Source of the DNA: Lindgomyces ingoldianus
Taxonomy: Eukaryota > Ascomycota > Dothideomycetes > Pleosporales > Lindgomycetaceae
DNA length: 64,000 bases
Direction of reading: 5' to 3'
Assembly (NCBI RefSeq): GCF_010093535.1
Contig: NW_022985173.1
Span: 570,876 to 634,875 of the forward strand
Each line of letters opens with the position of its first letter. The stretch's first letter is position 1. Below, one piece after another: positions 23,000 to 36,500 of this stretch. The notes beneath the pieces were generated by a model. The model was not told where the DNA came from, searched no databases, and was given only the letters and a program-made list of their open reading frames with translations. Made by a program: the position numbers and the translations under genes.

Positions 23000-25900
23000 G
23001 GTACAGGTTTAGTTTAGATAGGTATTAGGTGTAGAATTAGGTTACTGCAGAGTTCTCTTGCAGGGCTTCTGTAGGTTTCTATAACAGTTTATTATATCTA
23101 GTCTATTTTATAAGGTATTTATAGATATGTTTTTTTTTGTTAAACTAAATCTGTTTAATGTCTTCTACAACATATTCTAGTTTATTGTTTATAATAACAG
23201 GTTTAGGTGGCAGGTTTAGCTGTCTAGGTAGATAGTTAGATTTAGGGGCTGCTTAGCGCAGCAACAATACGTGGAACACAGGGTGTATCTTTATGCTGTC
23301 AGGTAGGATTAATTAGTAAGCGTGCAATAAGACTATATAGGCTACTGTAAAAGGGCTAAGGTTCTTCTAATTAAGTTTCTTTAATTATTAGTTTATTTAG
23401 ATATTTCTAGTGTCTAGCTAGACCTTCTTGCCAGCTGCATACGCAGGGGTAGAGGTTTAGAATTAGTTTATGTATTCTTGTTAAAGAGCTTAAGCCTATG
23501 TAAGCTCTTTATAAACATATTTAGATATGTTTTAGATCTTATTAATAAGTCTATTTATGTTTGTTACTTATATAGATTAATAAGTTAGTTAGGGGGTATT
23601 TATAAGTAGTTTAAATTTTATTTAGAGGTAGTATCTATAGTTTGCTAAGAACAGGGATACTTATGTTAATTTAGATGTTGTGTTATTAGCTTTAAACTGT
23701 GCTGTAGCTAACTATTTTACCTAGTTGTCCTACTAGTAGTTTATGTACGCTTATAGAACTTGTTCTATTACAGTGTTTATGTTCTTAGTCTAGCTGTTAG
23801 TCTCTAGGTGAAAAGCTGTAGATAGATAGAGGATAATTTAGAGCTGTTTACAGAGTTTATCCTAGAAGGCTAAGACAAACTGCGTACTTCTGTCTAATAT
23901 AATTGTGTTAGGCAGGCTATAGTAAACCTATATGTATTAGTAGAATAACTAGGCTATATTAGGGGCAGTTATAGAGGAATATAGTATTAAGTGTTAATAC
24001 TTAGTTAAGTAATTAACAACTACTATAATATTTATGTACCTTTTAGATAGGGGTAGGTCTATAATAAAATTAATTAATATGTCTTTCTAAGCTTATTTAG
24101 GGATTAGGAGTAGTTTAAGTAGGCTATTATACCTTTTTTAAAAGGCCTTTACTTTACAGCAAGTATAGCAACATAATACGTATTAGCGTACAGTATGGAA
24201 CATGCGGGGCTAGTAGTACTCTCTCTGTAGTAGGTTAAGAGTCTTTCCTCTGCCTAGGTGTTCTCTAACAGGCAAGTTGTGTACAATTTAGAGTAGTTTA
24301 ATTCTTAGTTTATTAGAATTAGGGATTATAAGTTAGTTATAGTAATATAGCTTACTATTTTAGTTTTTGTAGTTAGCTAGTGTTACTTTTTTTAACTAAC
24401 TAGTGCTGTTTTAGAGCAGGTCTAAGGTTTTTTAGATAAATTTATTATTTAGATACTTATTAGTAATAATTTAATTAATTATCTAATTTGTTTTGTTTAG
24501 GTTAAGGTCTAAAAATAGCTTAGGTTAGAGCAGAGTTTAGTGTTAAGCCTTTTACACTTCTTCTTAAGCAGGGATGTCTTAGGATTGCCTTGTAAGGGCA
24601 TCTAGTTTCCCTCTGTCTTAACTAGGATAATAAGTAATCTTAAAATTAAAACAGGACAGGTATTTAGACTAATAGGCTTGTTAGTAGCTAAGTTATTTTG
24701 TAGTTGCAAAGTACTGTAAGTTCTTATAGTTAGATAGGACCTGTATTAGATGCGCTACACCTTCTAGTTTAGGTTGCTATTATTTAAAGTAGTGTACTAT
24801 AGCAAGCAATTTCTTGTTGTAGATCTTATAATTGCCTTCTGCAGGACTTATTTTTTTTAAGAAGTATGTAATAGGCCTAATAGTCCTGTCTAGCTTAGTC
24901 TAGAAGAGAACTCCTGCTACTACGTAGTCTAAGGCATTAGCTTCTATAAGTATTAGTAGTTTAGAGTTAAAGTAGTAGAGTATTAGGGCTTTAGTAAAGG
25001 CTTTTTTTAGCTAGTTAAAGGACTGTTAGTAATTTAAGTTAAAGTTAAATTAAACCTCTTTCTTAGTAAGTGTAATTATAGGGCTTACTAGCTGTAAGAA
25101 GTTGTTAATAAATTATTAGTAAAAGTTAGTAAATTTTATAAAGGCTTAAACATTCTTTACGTCCTTTAGGTATTACTAATCTAGCACAGTCTAAACCTTA
25201 ACAGGGTCTATTTAGATGCTATTTGTAGAGATTATATATCCTAAATATGTAACCTTTAATTAGTAGAACTTGCATTTGTCTATGTTAAGTTGCAGACCTG
25301 CTTCTTCTATAGCCTTTAGCACTAGGCGTACATGCTGTTTATGCTCTAAAAGGCTATTACTGTAGATTAGAATATTATTAATATACATAGTGCAGAACAC
25401 GTCTAGGTAGGGTTAGAGCAAGTTGTTTATAAAATGTTAAAAAGTACTAGGCGTGTTAGCTAAGCTAAAGGGCATTACTAGGTACTTAAATAGTCTGTAT
25501 TAGGTCTAAAATGCTGTTAGCTACTTGTTGCCTTTTGCTATCTTTAGCTTGTTAAAGGCAGTAATAATATTTAACTTTATAAAATACTTTACTTTGCTTA
25601 GTTAGCTTAGGGTTTCTTATAAGAGGGGAATTAGGTATTAGTTTTTAATAGTAATAGTGTTTAGTCTTTAGTAGTTAACGCAGAATTAGAGCCTACTTTT
25701 AGGTTTCTTTATAAATAGTATAGGTAACGCTACTAGTAAGAAGCTAGCTTAAATAAACCCTTTTTTTAGGTTCTTGTTAAGGTATTTTTAGAGCACTTTT
25801 AATTTGTTTAGCAACATCCTATATAGTGGCCTATAACTAGGTTGTTTGCTAGGCTTAAGGGTTATCTAGTAATTGTACAGATGTTGTATTAGAAGCTTAT

Positions 25901-27900
25901 TAAACTTATCTTAAAAGAAAACATGCAACAGGTTGTAGTAGTCTTAAGGGACTATTGTTCTTAAGTTAGTGTGTTTTTAGGGAGCTAAAGCTTAGTCTAT
26001 ATTAGAAATTGTAACTGCGTAGATTTTGTAATCTAGTTGTTAAGCTAGGGTCACAAACAGGGCAGGTCCTATGTAGCAGATGTCTATCTGCTGTTTAAGT
26101 CCTAGTTTATGTTTAAATTAGGTAGGTAAAGGTTTCTTAAAGGCTTTTTTTTCTTTAGGTTTAGGTAGTTGTTAAATTATTTTATGTAGCCTATTTTAGT
26201 AAGAGGCCTAGCTTATTAGCCTTACTTAAGTAGTTTTTTTTTAAGTTATTAGAGAGTAGGTCTAGAGACCTTCTGTATTAAGTGCTATTTAGGTGTTGTT
26301 TAGGTGTGAGCGTAAGCATATGTTTTAGCATTAGAAAAAGTTAAAGTTTAGAACTTACTCTTAGTAATTAAAAGTAACCTTATGCTAATATAGCTATAGT
26401 TATTCTAGGATTAGGTTATAACATCTTATGTTTATTACATAGAGCTTAATCTGCTCTTTATAGTGTTAGTAGGTAATTATAACAGTTATAGTATAAGAGA
26501 TAGAACCTCCTTTAAGTTGTTTTTTATTAAATCTAGTTAAGTAAATTGTTTAAGTAAGCAGTGTTAATTAGAGATTTAGTTTGTGCGCTAGTTCTTTGTT
26601 AATGTAACCTATGCTGTTTACTTCTAAGTTAATAAGAGCTTATATTAAAGCTAATACAGTTTTTTGTTGTAAATATATAGGAATATTAACTTAGTACTTC
26701 TAGTTGTTAGTAGGGGACTTAGCCTATAGGTTAGCAGAGATCTAGTGTTGAATTAGTCCTAGGGGGCAACTTAGCCCTAGGACAAGCCTTTTTGCAGGCT
26801 CCTACTGCTATAGCTGCGGCTATGTTAAGAGTGGTAAGAGGGATTAGAGCTTAAATACAAGTTAGAGCCCTTACAAGAACAAGATTAAAACAGTAAGGAT
26901 TTTTAATAAGTGCTAGCAGCGCTACTTGCGCAGACTTAAGGAAGAGAAATAGAGTAGTTTTAGAAGATATAACTATGCTTACTGCACTTAAAGCATTAAC
27001 TTTTTTTTTTGTAATTTTTATGCTTTCTAGAACTAACTAGAGCATAATTTAAATTAATTTTTATTATGTTAGGGTTCTTATTTGCAACTGCGCTAGTTTA
27101 GGGGCGTATTAGGGCTTGTATAGGGAGGAACCTTATGTTATTATTGTAGGTAGCAATTAGGTTTACATACGCATTAAAGTTGTTTAGAAGGGGTTCTTCT
27201 ACTATAGCGCGTTACAGTTTAGTTAAGAGGGAGTTATATAGGGCTGTAATTAGACCTATCTTATTTAGGCCTGTATTAAATGCAAGTTAGCAGAACTTAG
27301 TAAAGTGTAAGGTAAAGCTTTTTCTTTTTTATTATAGGGTGTTTAGGTAACTTAGGGCTGTTAACTCTTTGTTTAGGTCTTTATAAGTTGCTTACAGGAA
27401 CACTATAAATTAATCTAAGTTAATAATATCTTTATCTATTAGTAAGTTAATTAAGGCTGTTATGTTGTAGTTAAGTTAAAAGTAGGCATATAGTAACTAA
27501 GAGTGTTTAGAGGGGAATTAGTCTGCGTTTCCTTTAAGTTTGTATTAGAGCTTATATAGGAAGAAAGGTAGGTCTTTCTGTTTTCTGTTAAACAGCAGGG
27601 GATTAGGGAGTTAGTTAGATTTTATTACTAGGTTAGAGGGGTTATAGGTTGTAGGCAGTGTTAGGTAGGAGGAAGTTAAGCTATCTCTAGACTTCTAGGT
27701 AGGCTTTAAGGCTAGTAAGTTCTTAGTTCCTACTACTATAACAAAAGTTAAGGCAGAAACAGACTACTTAATAATATAAAGCTATTCTTTAAAGTCCTTT
27801 TAAAAAGCTTTAAAGCTTATAACATAGCAGCTTTTTTATAAAGCAAGCGCTTTTTAGAAGGCTTCTTAGCTTACTTTAATAGCTTAGAGTTGTATAAGTA
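23000..27900 (-). pseudogene. G2 Gag-Pol, RIPed
   Basis: Minus-strand remnants in Ty3/Gypsy order: gag (about 26850-27900), a Cys/His stretch near 26960-26990 that may be a decayed zinc knuckle, protease-like segment (about 26640), reverse transcriptase (about 25100-25760), RNase H (24500-25060), an H2C2 zinc-binding segment (about 24160-24270) and integrase core (about 23800-24050). RT phrases include GFI-ASFLLVALPILFIKKPK and KFTNFYQQFINNFLQLVSP. The catalytic YxDD box reads Y-I-N-N (25374-25385). Stops are TAA/TAG at expected Gln/Trp positions. Confidence 0.8.
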
Positions 27901-27959
27901 CTAAGCTTATTAGATTAGATTTAGAGGCTATTCTTAGCTAAAGTTTTAACACAACATAA

Positions 27960-28277
27960 TGTTATAATTATGCACAAGTAAGGTTATAGAGCTTTACAGA
28001 GGTCTAGTTTAATTACTACATAAGGTATTATAGTAAGTACAAGACGTTGTGTAAGAAATAGAAAGGTTTAGAAGGAAATTAGTAATTAAATACTTAGCTT
28101 AGAAGTCTAAGCGCTTTAGGTATAAATTAAGCCTGTTCTAGGTTTAGTTAGTGTTAAGGTGATTTATGCTTAAGTTTATGTCTGTGTTGTGTTGTGTTTG
28201 TGTCAGACGTGCACTAATAATACTCTAGTACGCGTCTGATACGGTTATGTCTGGGATCCGGGGAGGATACCGTGACA
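27960..28277 (-). repeat. G2 5' LTR
   Basis: The 318-bp partner of 22613-22930. The end next to 28277 is nearly unmutated (ggatccggggaggataccgtgaca on the plus strand), the other end is RIPed. Confidence 0.93.
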
Positions 28278-28282
28278 ACTAG

Positions 28283-30609
28283 CTTATATAAAATTAAAAG
28301 TATTAAAAAGAGAGATGTTATTATTAAAAACAAAAATAGCTTACTAAAGCTTTAATATACACAGGTTAAACTATACTATAAAAAAAAAAAAAAGACAACT
28401 TACTTATAATAAATAACCTAGATAAACTAATCTTTATATAAAAAAATTTTTTAAAGAAGAGAAAAAAAAAACAGCTTTATAAAAATATTATAAAGGTAAA
28501 ACTAAAGCCTACTATAAACTAAGCCCCTTAGGATAGCAATGCTGCACTAGTGCAAAGGGAAGATATAGATACTAGAAGAAGTAAAAGGTAAAGAAAACCT
28601 GCATAAAGTCTAGACTAAGTATTTCTAACCTAAAAAAAAAAGATAATTAGGCCTTATTTATTAAGCTTTATATAGATAGTGTAATTACTATACTTAGAAA
28701 ACTATTTAAGAAATTAGACTACATAAAAATAGACACCTTAATTACTAATAGTACTTTTAAAGTTATAGTGTATAACTTAATAAAGCATAAAAGTTAGATT
28801 TTTAACCTTTACTTTATATAAAAAGTAAAAGGTAAAATAACTTAACTATATAAAAAATCCTACCTAGTGTTTACTAGCTACTTAAATAAAAAAAAGAAAA
28901 AAATTCTTACTTAGTTACTAACTATTTAAAGAATAAGCTAGAAACTACTTTTAGCTATAAAAGTAAGCTTAAAAGCTATGTATAAAATGCATTTTAAACT
29001 ATGTAATATTATATAAGCATATATTTAATTTATAGATAAGCTTATGCGCACACTGTACATAAAGCTACTAAAGGAGATACGCTAGAGCTTTCTACTAAAT
29101 ATAATACTCTAGGTTGTATAACCTTTATATAGAGCTACTAAATTAAGACTATATTAGTTTAAAATATATTATAACTACTATAAAAAAAAAGCTGTGTATG
29201 CATATCTCTTTATACAACTTCTACCTTTTAATTACTAATAAAAAAGAGCACACTTTTAGTATTACTAGCTTATAAATAAATAATACTTTAAGCATTATAA
29301 TAAAAGATTTTATATAAAAAAAAAAAGAAACTATAAAAAGTAAAGTTTTATATAAAAAGTAAAACTATCTTAGTAAAAAAGCAGCCTATTAAGTTTAATA
29401 GTAAAAGAATTAAACTTACACATAACATAGTAGCTTTTACTTAAAAGAGATAAGTAAGCTACTTTTATATAATTAACCTAAAGAATAAAAATGCTGCATA
29501 ATAATATGTTAAGTAATATGTAAAAGAGGTATACATTGCATTTATATATTAACTAAAGGTAGTATTTAACCTGTTTATTACTGCATAAACTATAGACTCT
29601 TTACACAACAATATTAACATACTTAACGCATAAATTTAATAGTAGATAAATAATAGTAAGCATAGTTTTACTTTTTTACTATTATAGCTTAATTATGTAA
29701 AGCTGTTTATTTTTATAGATAAATTATTTACTAATAATAAAAACCTTAGCTTATAGCTAAAATTTTTAATTATATTAAGTAATAAAGACTATATAAAGTA
29801 AAGTAACTACTTTAAAATACTAGGCAACATTATATACTAAAATTTTACTAAGTGTAAAAGAGTAACTAGGAGTGTCTTTACTAGTAAACTATATAAAATA
29901 GTTAAAAAGTTTAATAATATAATTACTTTTAGTATAACTTTATAGTAAATTATATAAATGCTTAAACTACTACTAATTTTAGTAGTAATCTATATAAATT
30001 TAAGGTCTTTATATAATTACCTTATTAAGCTAGGCACTACTAGTAAAAAGTAACTTATAATTAACATTATATTACTCTATAAATTATATAAGAAGAGGGA
30101 AATTACTAAAATAAAGTAAATTAATAGTAAAAACAACTTAGTAGATGCATGTATAAAGAAAACACTAAACTAGGCTTTTTAATTATTAGTCCTAACTAAC
30201 TACCTCTCTGTCTAGATAGAAGCATCTGTGGACTAGCTAAATTCTATGCGCAAAGATGCCTTAAACTAACTAGACTAATAACGCCTTTATATAAAGCTTA
30301 TTTCTTTTTGTTTTTTTTTTATATTATATACACTTATCTTTCTTATTATAAGAATCTGTTACTGTTAGCACTATATAAAAAAAGAAAAGAGCTAGAGGAT
30401 TATATAGTAAAGCTTAAAAAGTAAAAAATAAAGAAAAGAAAAGCTATTTACATAGTATAACTAGCTTATTCTAACGCACAGCATTACTAAGGTAAGTCCT
30501 AATAAATAGAGTAAAGTAAAGGTAAAACATAATTAGATAAACTTACACAAATAAAAGAGAGGTAACGCGTATAGAAAGTAACTTTTTAGATAAAAAGAAA
30601 AGTTACTAG
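28283..30609 (+). pseudogene. Copia B reverse transcriptase and RNase H region, RIPed
   Basis: This is the continuation of Copia B after G2. RVT_2 reverse transcriptase is at about 28690-29400, colinear with 9385-9935 of A and 36670-37400 of D. RNase H is at about 29640-30130, with the block corresponding to YNCLVKLGTTSEKRL of E. Stop codons occur throughout. Confidence 0.72.
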
Positions 30610-30875
30610 TGTCTGTACACAGCAGCAGCGTTGCGGCCTAGATATAAGCAATCACGCACAAGCAGGATCACATATCTATGTCACATAATGCTTGTACGCG
30701 AACCTCTGTGTGTAAACATCTAGATATCCCTCTTTTCTTCTATATAAAGAAAAAATAAGAAGTAATTAACACTAGTTACCTAACACCTCTATGCAATGTT
30801 TACACTGTGCAAACCTCTCTGTCTTGTACGCATTTGCTAACACTAAGTGCTAGCTAGCAGAGAGTCTATTTAACA
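30610..30875 (+). repeat. Copia B 3' LTR (type 2)
   Basis: 266 bp, starting TGTCTGTACACAGC and ending GTCTATTTAACA, followed by the target duplication atcta. Confidence 0.9.
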
Positions 30876-30880
30876 ATCTA

Positions 30881-32484
30881 TATAATTACTAGATAACTTT
30901 TAAGCTTAGTAAACAACCTAGTTATAAGCTACTATATAAAATGTTACTAAATAAATTAAAAGTGCTTTAAAAATACCTTAATAAGAACTTAAAAAAAAAG
31001 TTTATTTAAGCTAGCTTTTTACTAGTAGTGTTACTTATACTATTTATAAAGAAACCTAGAAGTAAGCTTTAATTTTGTGTTAACTACTAAAGACTAAATA
31101 CTATTACTATTAAAAACTAATACTTAATTTTTTTTTACAGAAAACTTTAAGCTAACTAAGTAAAGTAAAGTATTTTATAAAGTTAGATATTATTACTGCC
31201 TTTAATAAGCTAAAGATAGTAAAGAGTAATAAGTAGCTAATAGTGTTTTAGACCTAATATAGACTATTTAAGTACCTAGTAATGCCCTTTAGCTTAGCTA
31301 ACACGCCTAGTACTTTTTAACATTTTATAAATAACTTACTTTAACTCTACCTAGACATGTTCTGCACTATGTATATTAATAATATTTTAATTTATAGTAA
31401 TAGCTTTTTAGAGCACAAACAGCATGTACGCCTAGTGCTAAAGGCTATAGAAAAAGCAGGTCTACAACTTAACATAGACAAATGTAAGTTCTACTAATTA
31501 AAAGTTACATATTTAAGATATGTAATCTTTATAAATAGTATCTAAATAAACCCTATTAAGGTTTAGACTATACTAAATTAGTAATACCTAAAAAATGTAA
31601 AAAATATTTAAGCTTTTATAAAATTTACTAACTTTTACTAATAATTTATTAATAACTTTTTATAGTAAGTAAGCCTTATAATTATACTTACTAAAAAAAA
31701 GATTTAATTTAACTTTAACTTAAATTACTAATAGTCTTTTAACTAGCTAAAGAAAGCTTTTACTAAAGCCTTAATACTCTACTACTTTAACTTTAAACTA
31801 CTAATACTTATAGAAGCTAATGCCTTAGACTACATAGTAGTAGAAGTTTTCTTCTAGACTAAGCTAGATAGAACCATTAGGCCTATTACATACTTCTTAA
31901 AAAGAATAAGTTCTGTAAAAGGTAATTATAAGATCTATAATAAAAAATTACTTACTATAGTATACTACTTTAAATAATAGCAACTTAAACTAGAAAGTGC
32001 AGCGCATCTAATATAGGTTTTATCTAACTATAAGAACTTGTAGTACTTTATAACTATAAAATAACTTAGCTACTAATAAGCTTATTAGTTTAAATACTTA
32101 TCTTATTTTAATTTTAAGATTACTTATTATTCTAGTTAAAACAAAGAGAAACTAGATGCTTTTATAAAGTAATTTTAAAATGTTTTTACTTAGAAAAAAG
32201 TGTAAAAAGCTTAACACTAAACTTTACTTTAACTTAAGCTATTTTTAGACCTTAACTTAAATAAAATAAATTAAATAATTAATTAAATTATTACTAATAA
32301 GTATCTAAATAATAAATTTATCTAAGAAACTTTAAACTTACTTTAAAACAGCGCTAGTTAGTTAAAAAAGGTAACACTAGCTAACTATAAAAACTAAAAT
32401 AGTAAGCTATATTACTATAACTAACTTATAATTTTTAATTTTAATAAACTAAAAATTAAACTACTTTAAATTATATATAACTTG
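30881..32484 (+). pseudogene. G1 reverse transcriptase and RNase H, RIPed
   Basis: This segment resumes G1 after Copia B. RT starts near 30995 (ASFLLVVLLILFIKKP). The YxDD box reads Y-I-N-N at 31372-31383, so both catalytic Asp codons are now AAT. KFTNFYQ-FINNF follows near 31620. RNase H lies at about 31770-31990 (LILIEANALDYIVVE, then [17 protein letters not shown]). Copia D inserts at acttg (32480-32484). Confidence 0.82.
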
Positions 32485-32764
32485 TGTCCGTACGCAGCAG
32501 CAGCGTCGCGGCCTGGATACGAACGATCGCGCACGAGCAGGATCACGTATCTATGTCACATGATGCTCGTGCGCGAACCTCTGTGCGCGAACATCTAGAT
32601 ATCCCCCTTTTCCTCTGTACAGAGGAAAGACAAAAGCAATAGAACTAGAAACATGTTGCCCTTACCTTACCTACCTTATATGCTGTGCACACTATACACC
32701 ACTCTTACTCTTGCTACTTAAGTGCTTATACTATAAGCAGCTAGCTGTTAGAGCCTATTTAATA
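32485..32764 (+). repeat. Copia D 5' LTR (type 1)
   Basis: The LTR starts TGTCCGTACGCAGC and ends TATTTAATA, a RIPed CAACA terminus. Its first 200 bp are well preserved, including the gcgcacgagca / tgctcgtgcgc inverted repeat. Confidence 0.9.
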
Positions 32765-32809
32765 CTAATTAGTAGTTAATTTAATTAACTATAAATTAGT
32801 AAAAGTAAT

Positions 32810-33165
32810 AATAAAGTACCTACGCTTTATAAAGTACTTTATTTTATTACCTATTCTTTAGGAAAAGTAACAGTAGAGTACTTACACCTTATAAGGTACT
32901 TTATTTAGTTACTTATTTTTTAGAATAGCAGATTAATCCTTTACATTATACAGTAAGCTCTGCTACTGTATAAAGTAAGAAGGAGATAGTGTAAGACACA
33001 CACTAAAGCTACTAAAGCTGTACAACCTAGTAGCTAGACAATAGCATATTAATCCTTTACATTATATAGTAAGCTCTGCTACTGTACAAAGTAAGAAGGA
33101 GATAGTGTAAGGCGCACACTAAAGCTATTAAAGCTGCACAACCTAGCAGCTAGATAACAGCAGTA
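32810..33165 (+). repeat. Tandem duplications in Copia D leader
   Basis: The same two-tier duplication as in Copia A: a roughly 58-bp unit around aagtac...tttataaagtac twice, then a unit of about 115 bp (gattaatcctttacatta ... ctagataac) twice. Confidence 0.72.
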
Positions 33166-33599
33166 CCTGTGTAATCTACTAAAAAAGTAATTAACTATAC
33201 TATTATAATAAAATCCTACTAGCAACTAACAACTCTATGTAATAACAGAAAAAACAAAAAATAATTCTTATTATATAAATAACTTATAAAGAATATAGAG
33301 ATATTAGAGGCAACACTATAGAATAAAACTAGCCTAGAGTACTAGAATAATAAGATTAACATGTTAAAGGCTCTAACAAGCCTATAGACTTAATTATACG
33401 CAGGTTATATAATTACTAATCTATATATAATAACTTAAAAGGGTGCTACTTTTTTAAGTGCGTACATAGAGGATTTTAAAAGATAGACACTATAAGACTT
33501 CTTAGCACTTAGCTGCATATTTAAAAGGGAGCTTATATAAGTGCTAAAGGACAAGGGAATTACACTATAGCTAGGCACTAAAGGTACCTAAGCCTAGAA

Positions 33600-36500
33600 G
33601 CTGTATAATATAGCATAAAAAAAGGCAATTGCACTAGAAAGGCTTTATATGCAACTTTTATTACTATATAAAGCTCTGCACAGAAGTAGACTAAACACAA
33701 TGCTGCTATTAACACTAAATGTACTAGCATTACCTGCTCCTACACCTTAGCTAGCACTACACTAATTACTGTACAAATAATACATGCTACTCTACCTAAC
33801 GCCTGCTCCACACCCTTAATTGTACACACCACTGCCTGCAGTAGTGTATGCACTACTAATACTACCTGCATAATTTATACTACATCACAACCTGTACAAA
33901 CTTCTACCCTAGAGAGAAACTGCTAAAGAAAAACTCCTAGTAGATAAAATTATATAATTTTAAAAAGCATAAAAAAAAATAATAACTATATAAGTTAACT
34001 ATATAACATCTTTATAAATAAAATAAGGATCTTTATTAATCTATATTAATAGCTAAATATTTAGGAAACTTAGTACACAGACATCTTTCTAGATATTCTA
34101 GAAAGTTAGGTGAATATGTACTATATGCACAACATAGGCCCTAGACATAACTAGAAGCATTTATACAACACCTTAAGTAGTTACTTTAACACTAATGTAA
34201 ACTATAGCTAGTACTAAACAGACTAGATAATAATAACTTTTATATAATACTAATAAAAAAACTTTAATAAGAGTTTATATAAAGTCTTTAAAACAATAAT
34301 TAATAAGCTTACACTTATATAAAAAGCACTAAGAATAAAATTCTAAAAAGATGTTCTACTACACACTACTATTATATAAGCCTGTTAAGAATAACTAGAA
34401 CTAGAATATGCTATGTTTACTATTAAGCCCTTATGTAAAGCCTTATTTAGTAACTTATAGGCATTACTTTAAGTTACTATAGACTAAAGAGTAAACTAAT
34501 ACCTCTAAGAACTGCCTAATATATACTACATAGACTGCTAATATAACTCTGCATAATAAGAGTTTGCATAATAAGAAAGAAGCTTCTCTCTGCGCAGAAA
34601 AAAACAACATAGAAGATCTCTATCTAGGTTTAGGCCATAATCTAGAGATAACTGCACATAGATAAAGAAGTGCTTTATCTGCTATAAGAAAAAATGTTAG
34701 TTATTAAACTACCTTTATAATAACTATATATAAGCAAAGAACTAGTATGTTGCCTTATATAAAAATTTTTATAATAAGACTTTATTATATAAAGCTATTA
34801 CTTTATACATCTAAAACTTTAAAAGTTACCTTAAAAAAGAAAATAATTTGCATAATGTAAAAGAAATAAAATAAGAGGGTAAAAATGCTAAAAAAGCTAT
34901 TAACTATCTTACCTCTGCTGCCTATCTACACTGTGCAACAGAAAAGGACATCTACAGCATTAAACCTAAGAAATATGCTAAGTAGTTTATCCTTAATAAC
35001 TAATACTATATAGTATACTAAGGCAAACTATAGGACATAGGCGCAGTAAAGATCTTTACTATTAGCAAGTTCTAACTTAAGGCATATATATAAAAGAACT
35101 TATGTATAGAAATTAATTAAACACTTAGCTAAACAAATATTAGCTTTAAAGGCTAGACACTAAAAAGATTAATTAGTACTATATAAATCTAGAACCTAAT
35201 TAGTCTAGTTACATACTACATTTTAGAGACTTTAACACTATTTCTGCTATTACTAGTAAATGCTAACTAACTTAGGGCATACTTTAACAACATTTTAAAT
35301 GTTATTATACATAAAGACAAAACTATAGTACTTATTATATAAAAATAAAAACACTTTTTTTTTAATATTAGTAAAAAAGAATCTATGTTTTTCTTTACTA
35401 AATTAAAACTCTACTGCCTCTACTGCTAATTTAGACACCCCTGCATAAAAAGACTCTAGAAGATGCTAACTAGCGCTAGCTACAACATTAATGCTGCAGT
35501 GCTAGAAGAGATTAAGAAGTTCTGCTACCTCTGCTAATTATATAACTAAGCCCTATAAAGATTTAAGTTTATAATTAAAGATAACACCTACTTTAACTAT
35601 AAAGTTATTATTAATGTTATATAAATTAATAATAGGGATGTCCTACATGTTATTAATGTAGACACATTATTTTAGGCTGCTACATTCCTAAAATCTATGT
35701 CTGCATAAGATACCTAGGATGCACTATGTAAATGCTAGATTAACACCTATTAAGAACCCTTAGACTATATTATGCATAACTCTAGTATAAACTTTGCTTT
35801 AAAAGATTTTTAAGCTTATGCAAAGATTATAAGAGCTACATGCAGGCAGATGCCTATAGAAGCACATTAGGCAGTTAGAAAGGTTAAGCGTGTGCACACA
35901 CCTCTCTAACAAGTGTTTAACATCCTAAAGACTAAGCTAGGTAACTGTACAGATAATAAGGCTATTTTGCAGATAGCAGTTAAGGCTCTAAACAACACAG
36001 CTAGCCTACACAGTCTAGTACCCACACTGCTAGTCTTTAGGGCATACCTAAGAATTAACCTAGACTTTTTACTATTACTAAACATTATTGCATAAGCAAG
36101 CACTGTATAAAAGGTAATAAAGATACTTTAAAAAGACTATATAAAAGTAAATATTAATTATATAATTAACACTTATAATAGCTTTATAACACATAAAGTT
36201 CTTAACTTCCCCCTTAGCTTAAAGATTATAGTATAGAGAGAAAAGAAAGGCTAGACTAGCCTATATAAGATTAAGAGCATTAAAGAGAGAGACATTATTA
36301 TTAAGAAAAAAAATAGCCTACTAAAGCTTTAATGTACGCAGGTTAAACTGTACTATAAAGAAAAAAAAAAGACAACCTACCTGTAATAAATAACCTAGAT
36401 AAACTAATCTCTATACAAAAAAATTCTCTAAAGAAAAGGAAAAGAAAACAGCCTTATAAAAATGTTATAAAAGTAGAACTAAAGCCTACTATAGACTAAG

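Larger units (their letters stand above)
22613..28277 (-). mobile_element. Gypsy retrotransposon G2, complete copy nested in Copia B
   Basis: An uninterrupted 5665-bp Ty3/Gypsy element on the minus strand, with 318-bp LTRs (22613-22930 and 27960-28277), target duplication actag, and a polypurine tract beside the 3' LTR (ccccccccc at 22934-22942 on the plus strand). It serves as the reference for the broken copies G1 and G3. It is moderately RIPed: more C and G remain than in G1. Confidence 0.95.
13112..30875 (+). mobile_element. Copia retrotransposon B (266-bp LTRs), carrying two insertions
   Basis: This is a Ty1/Copia element with 266-bp LTRs (13112-13377 and 30610-30875) and target duplication atcta (13107-13111 and 30876-30880). 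Its own sequence is 13112-16647, 22543-22612 and 28283-30875, about 6.2 kb. Copia C and Gypsy G2 sit only 70 bp apart within it. It belongs to the same subfamily as C and E by gag sequence. It is heavily RIPed. Confidence 0.93.

Noticed and set aside
35906..36103. Minus-strand 65-codon frame in Copia D, and plus-strand counterparts in C (19159-19353) and E (57936-58133)
   Set aside because: Each is antisense to the conserved integrase C-terminal segment. The sense strand carries the recognisable protein.
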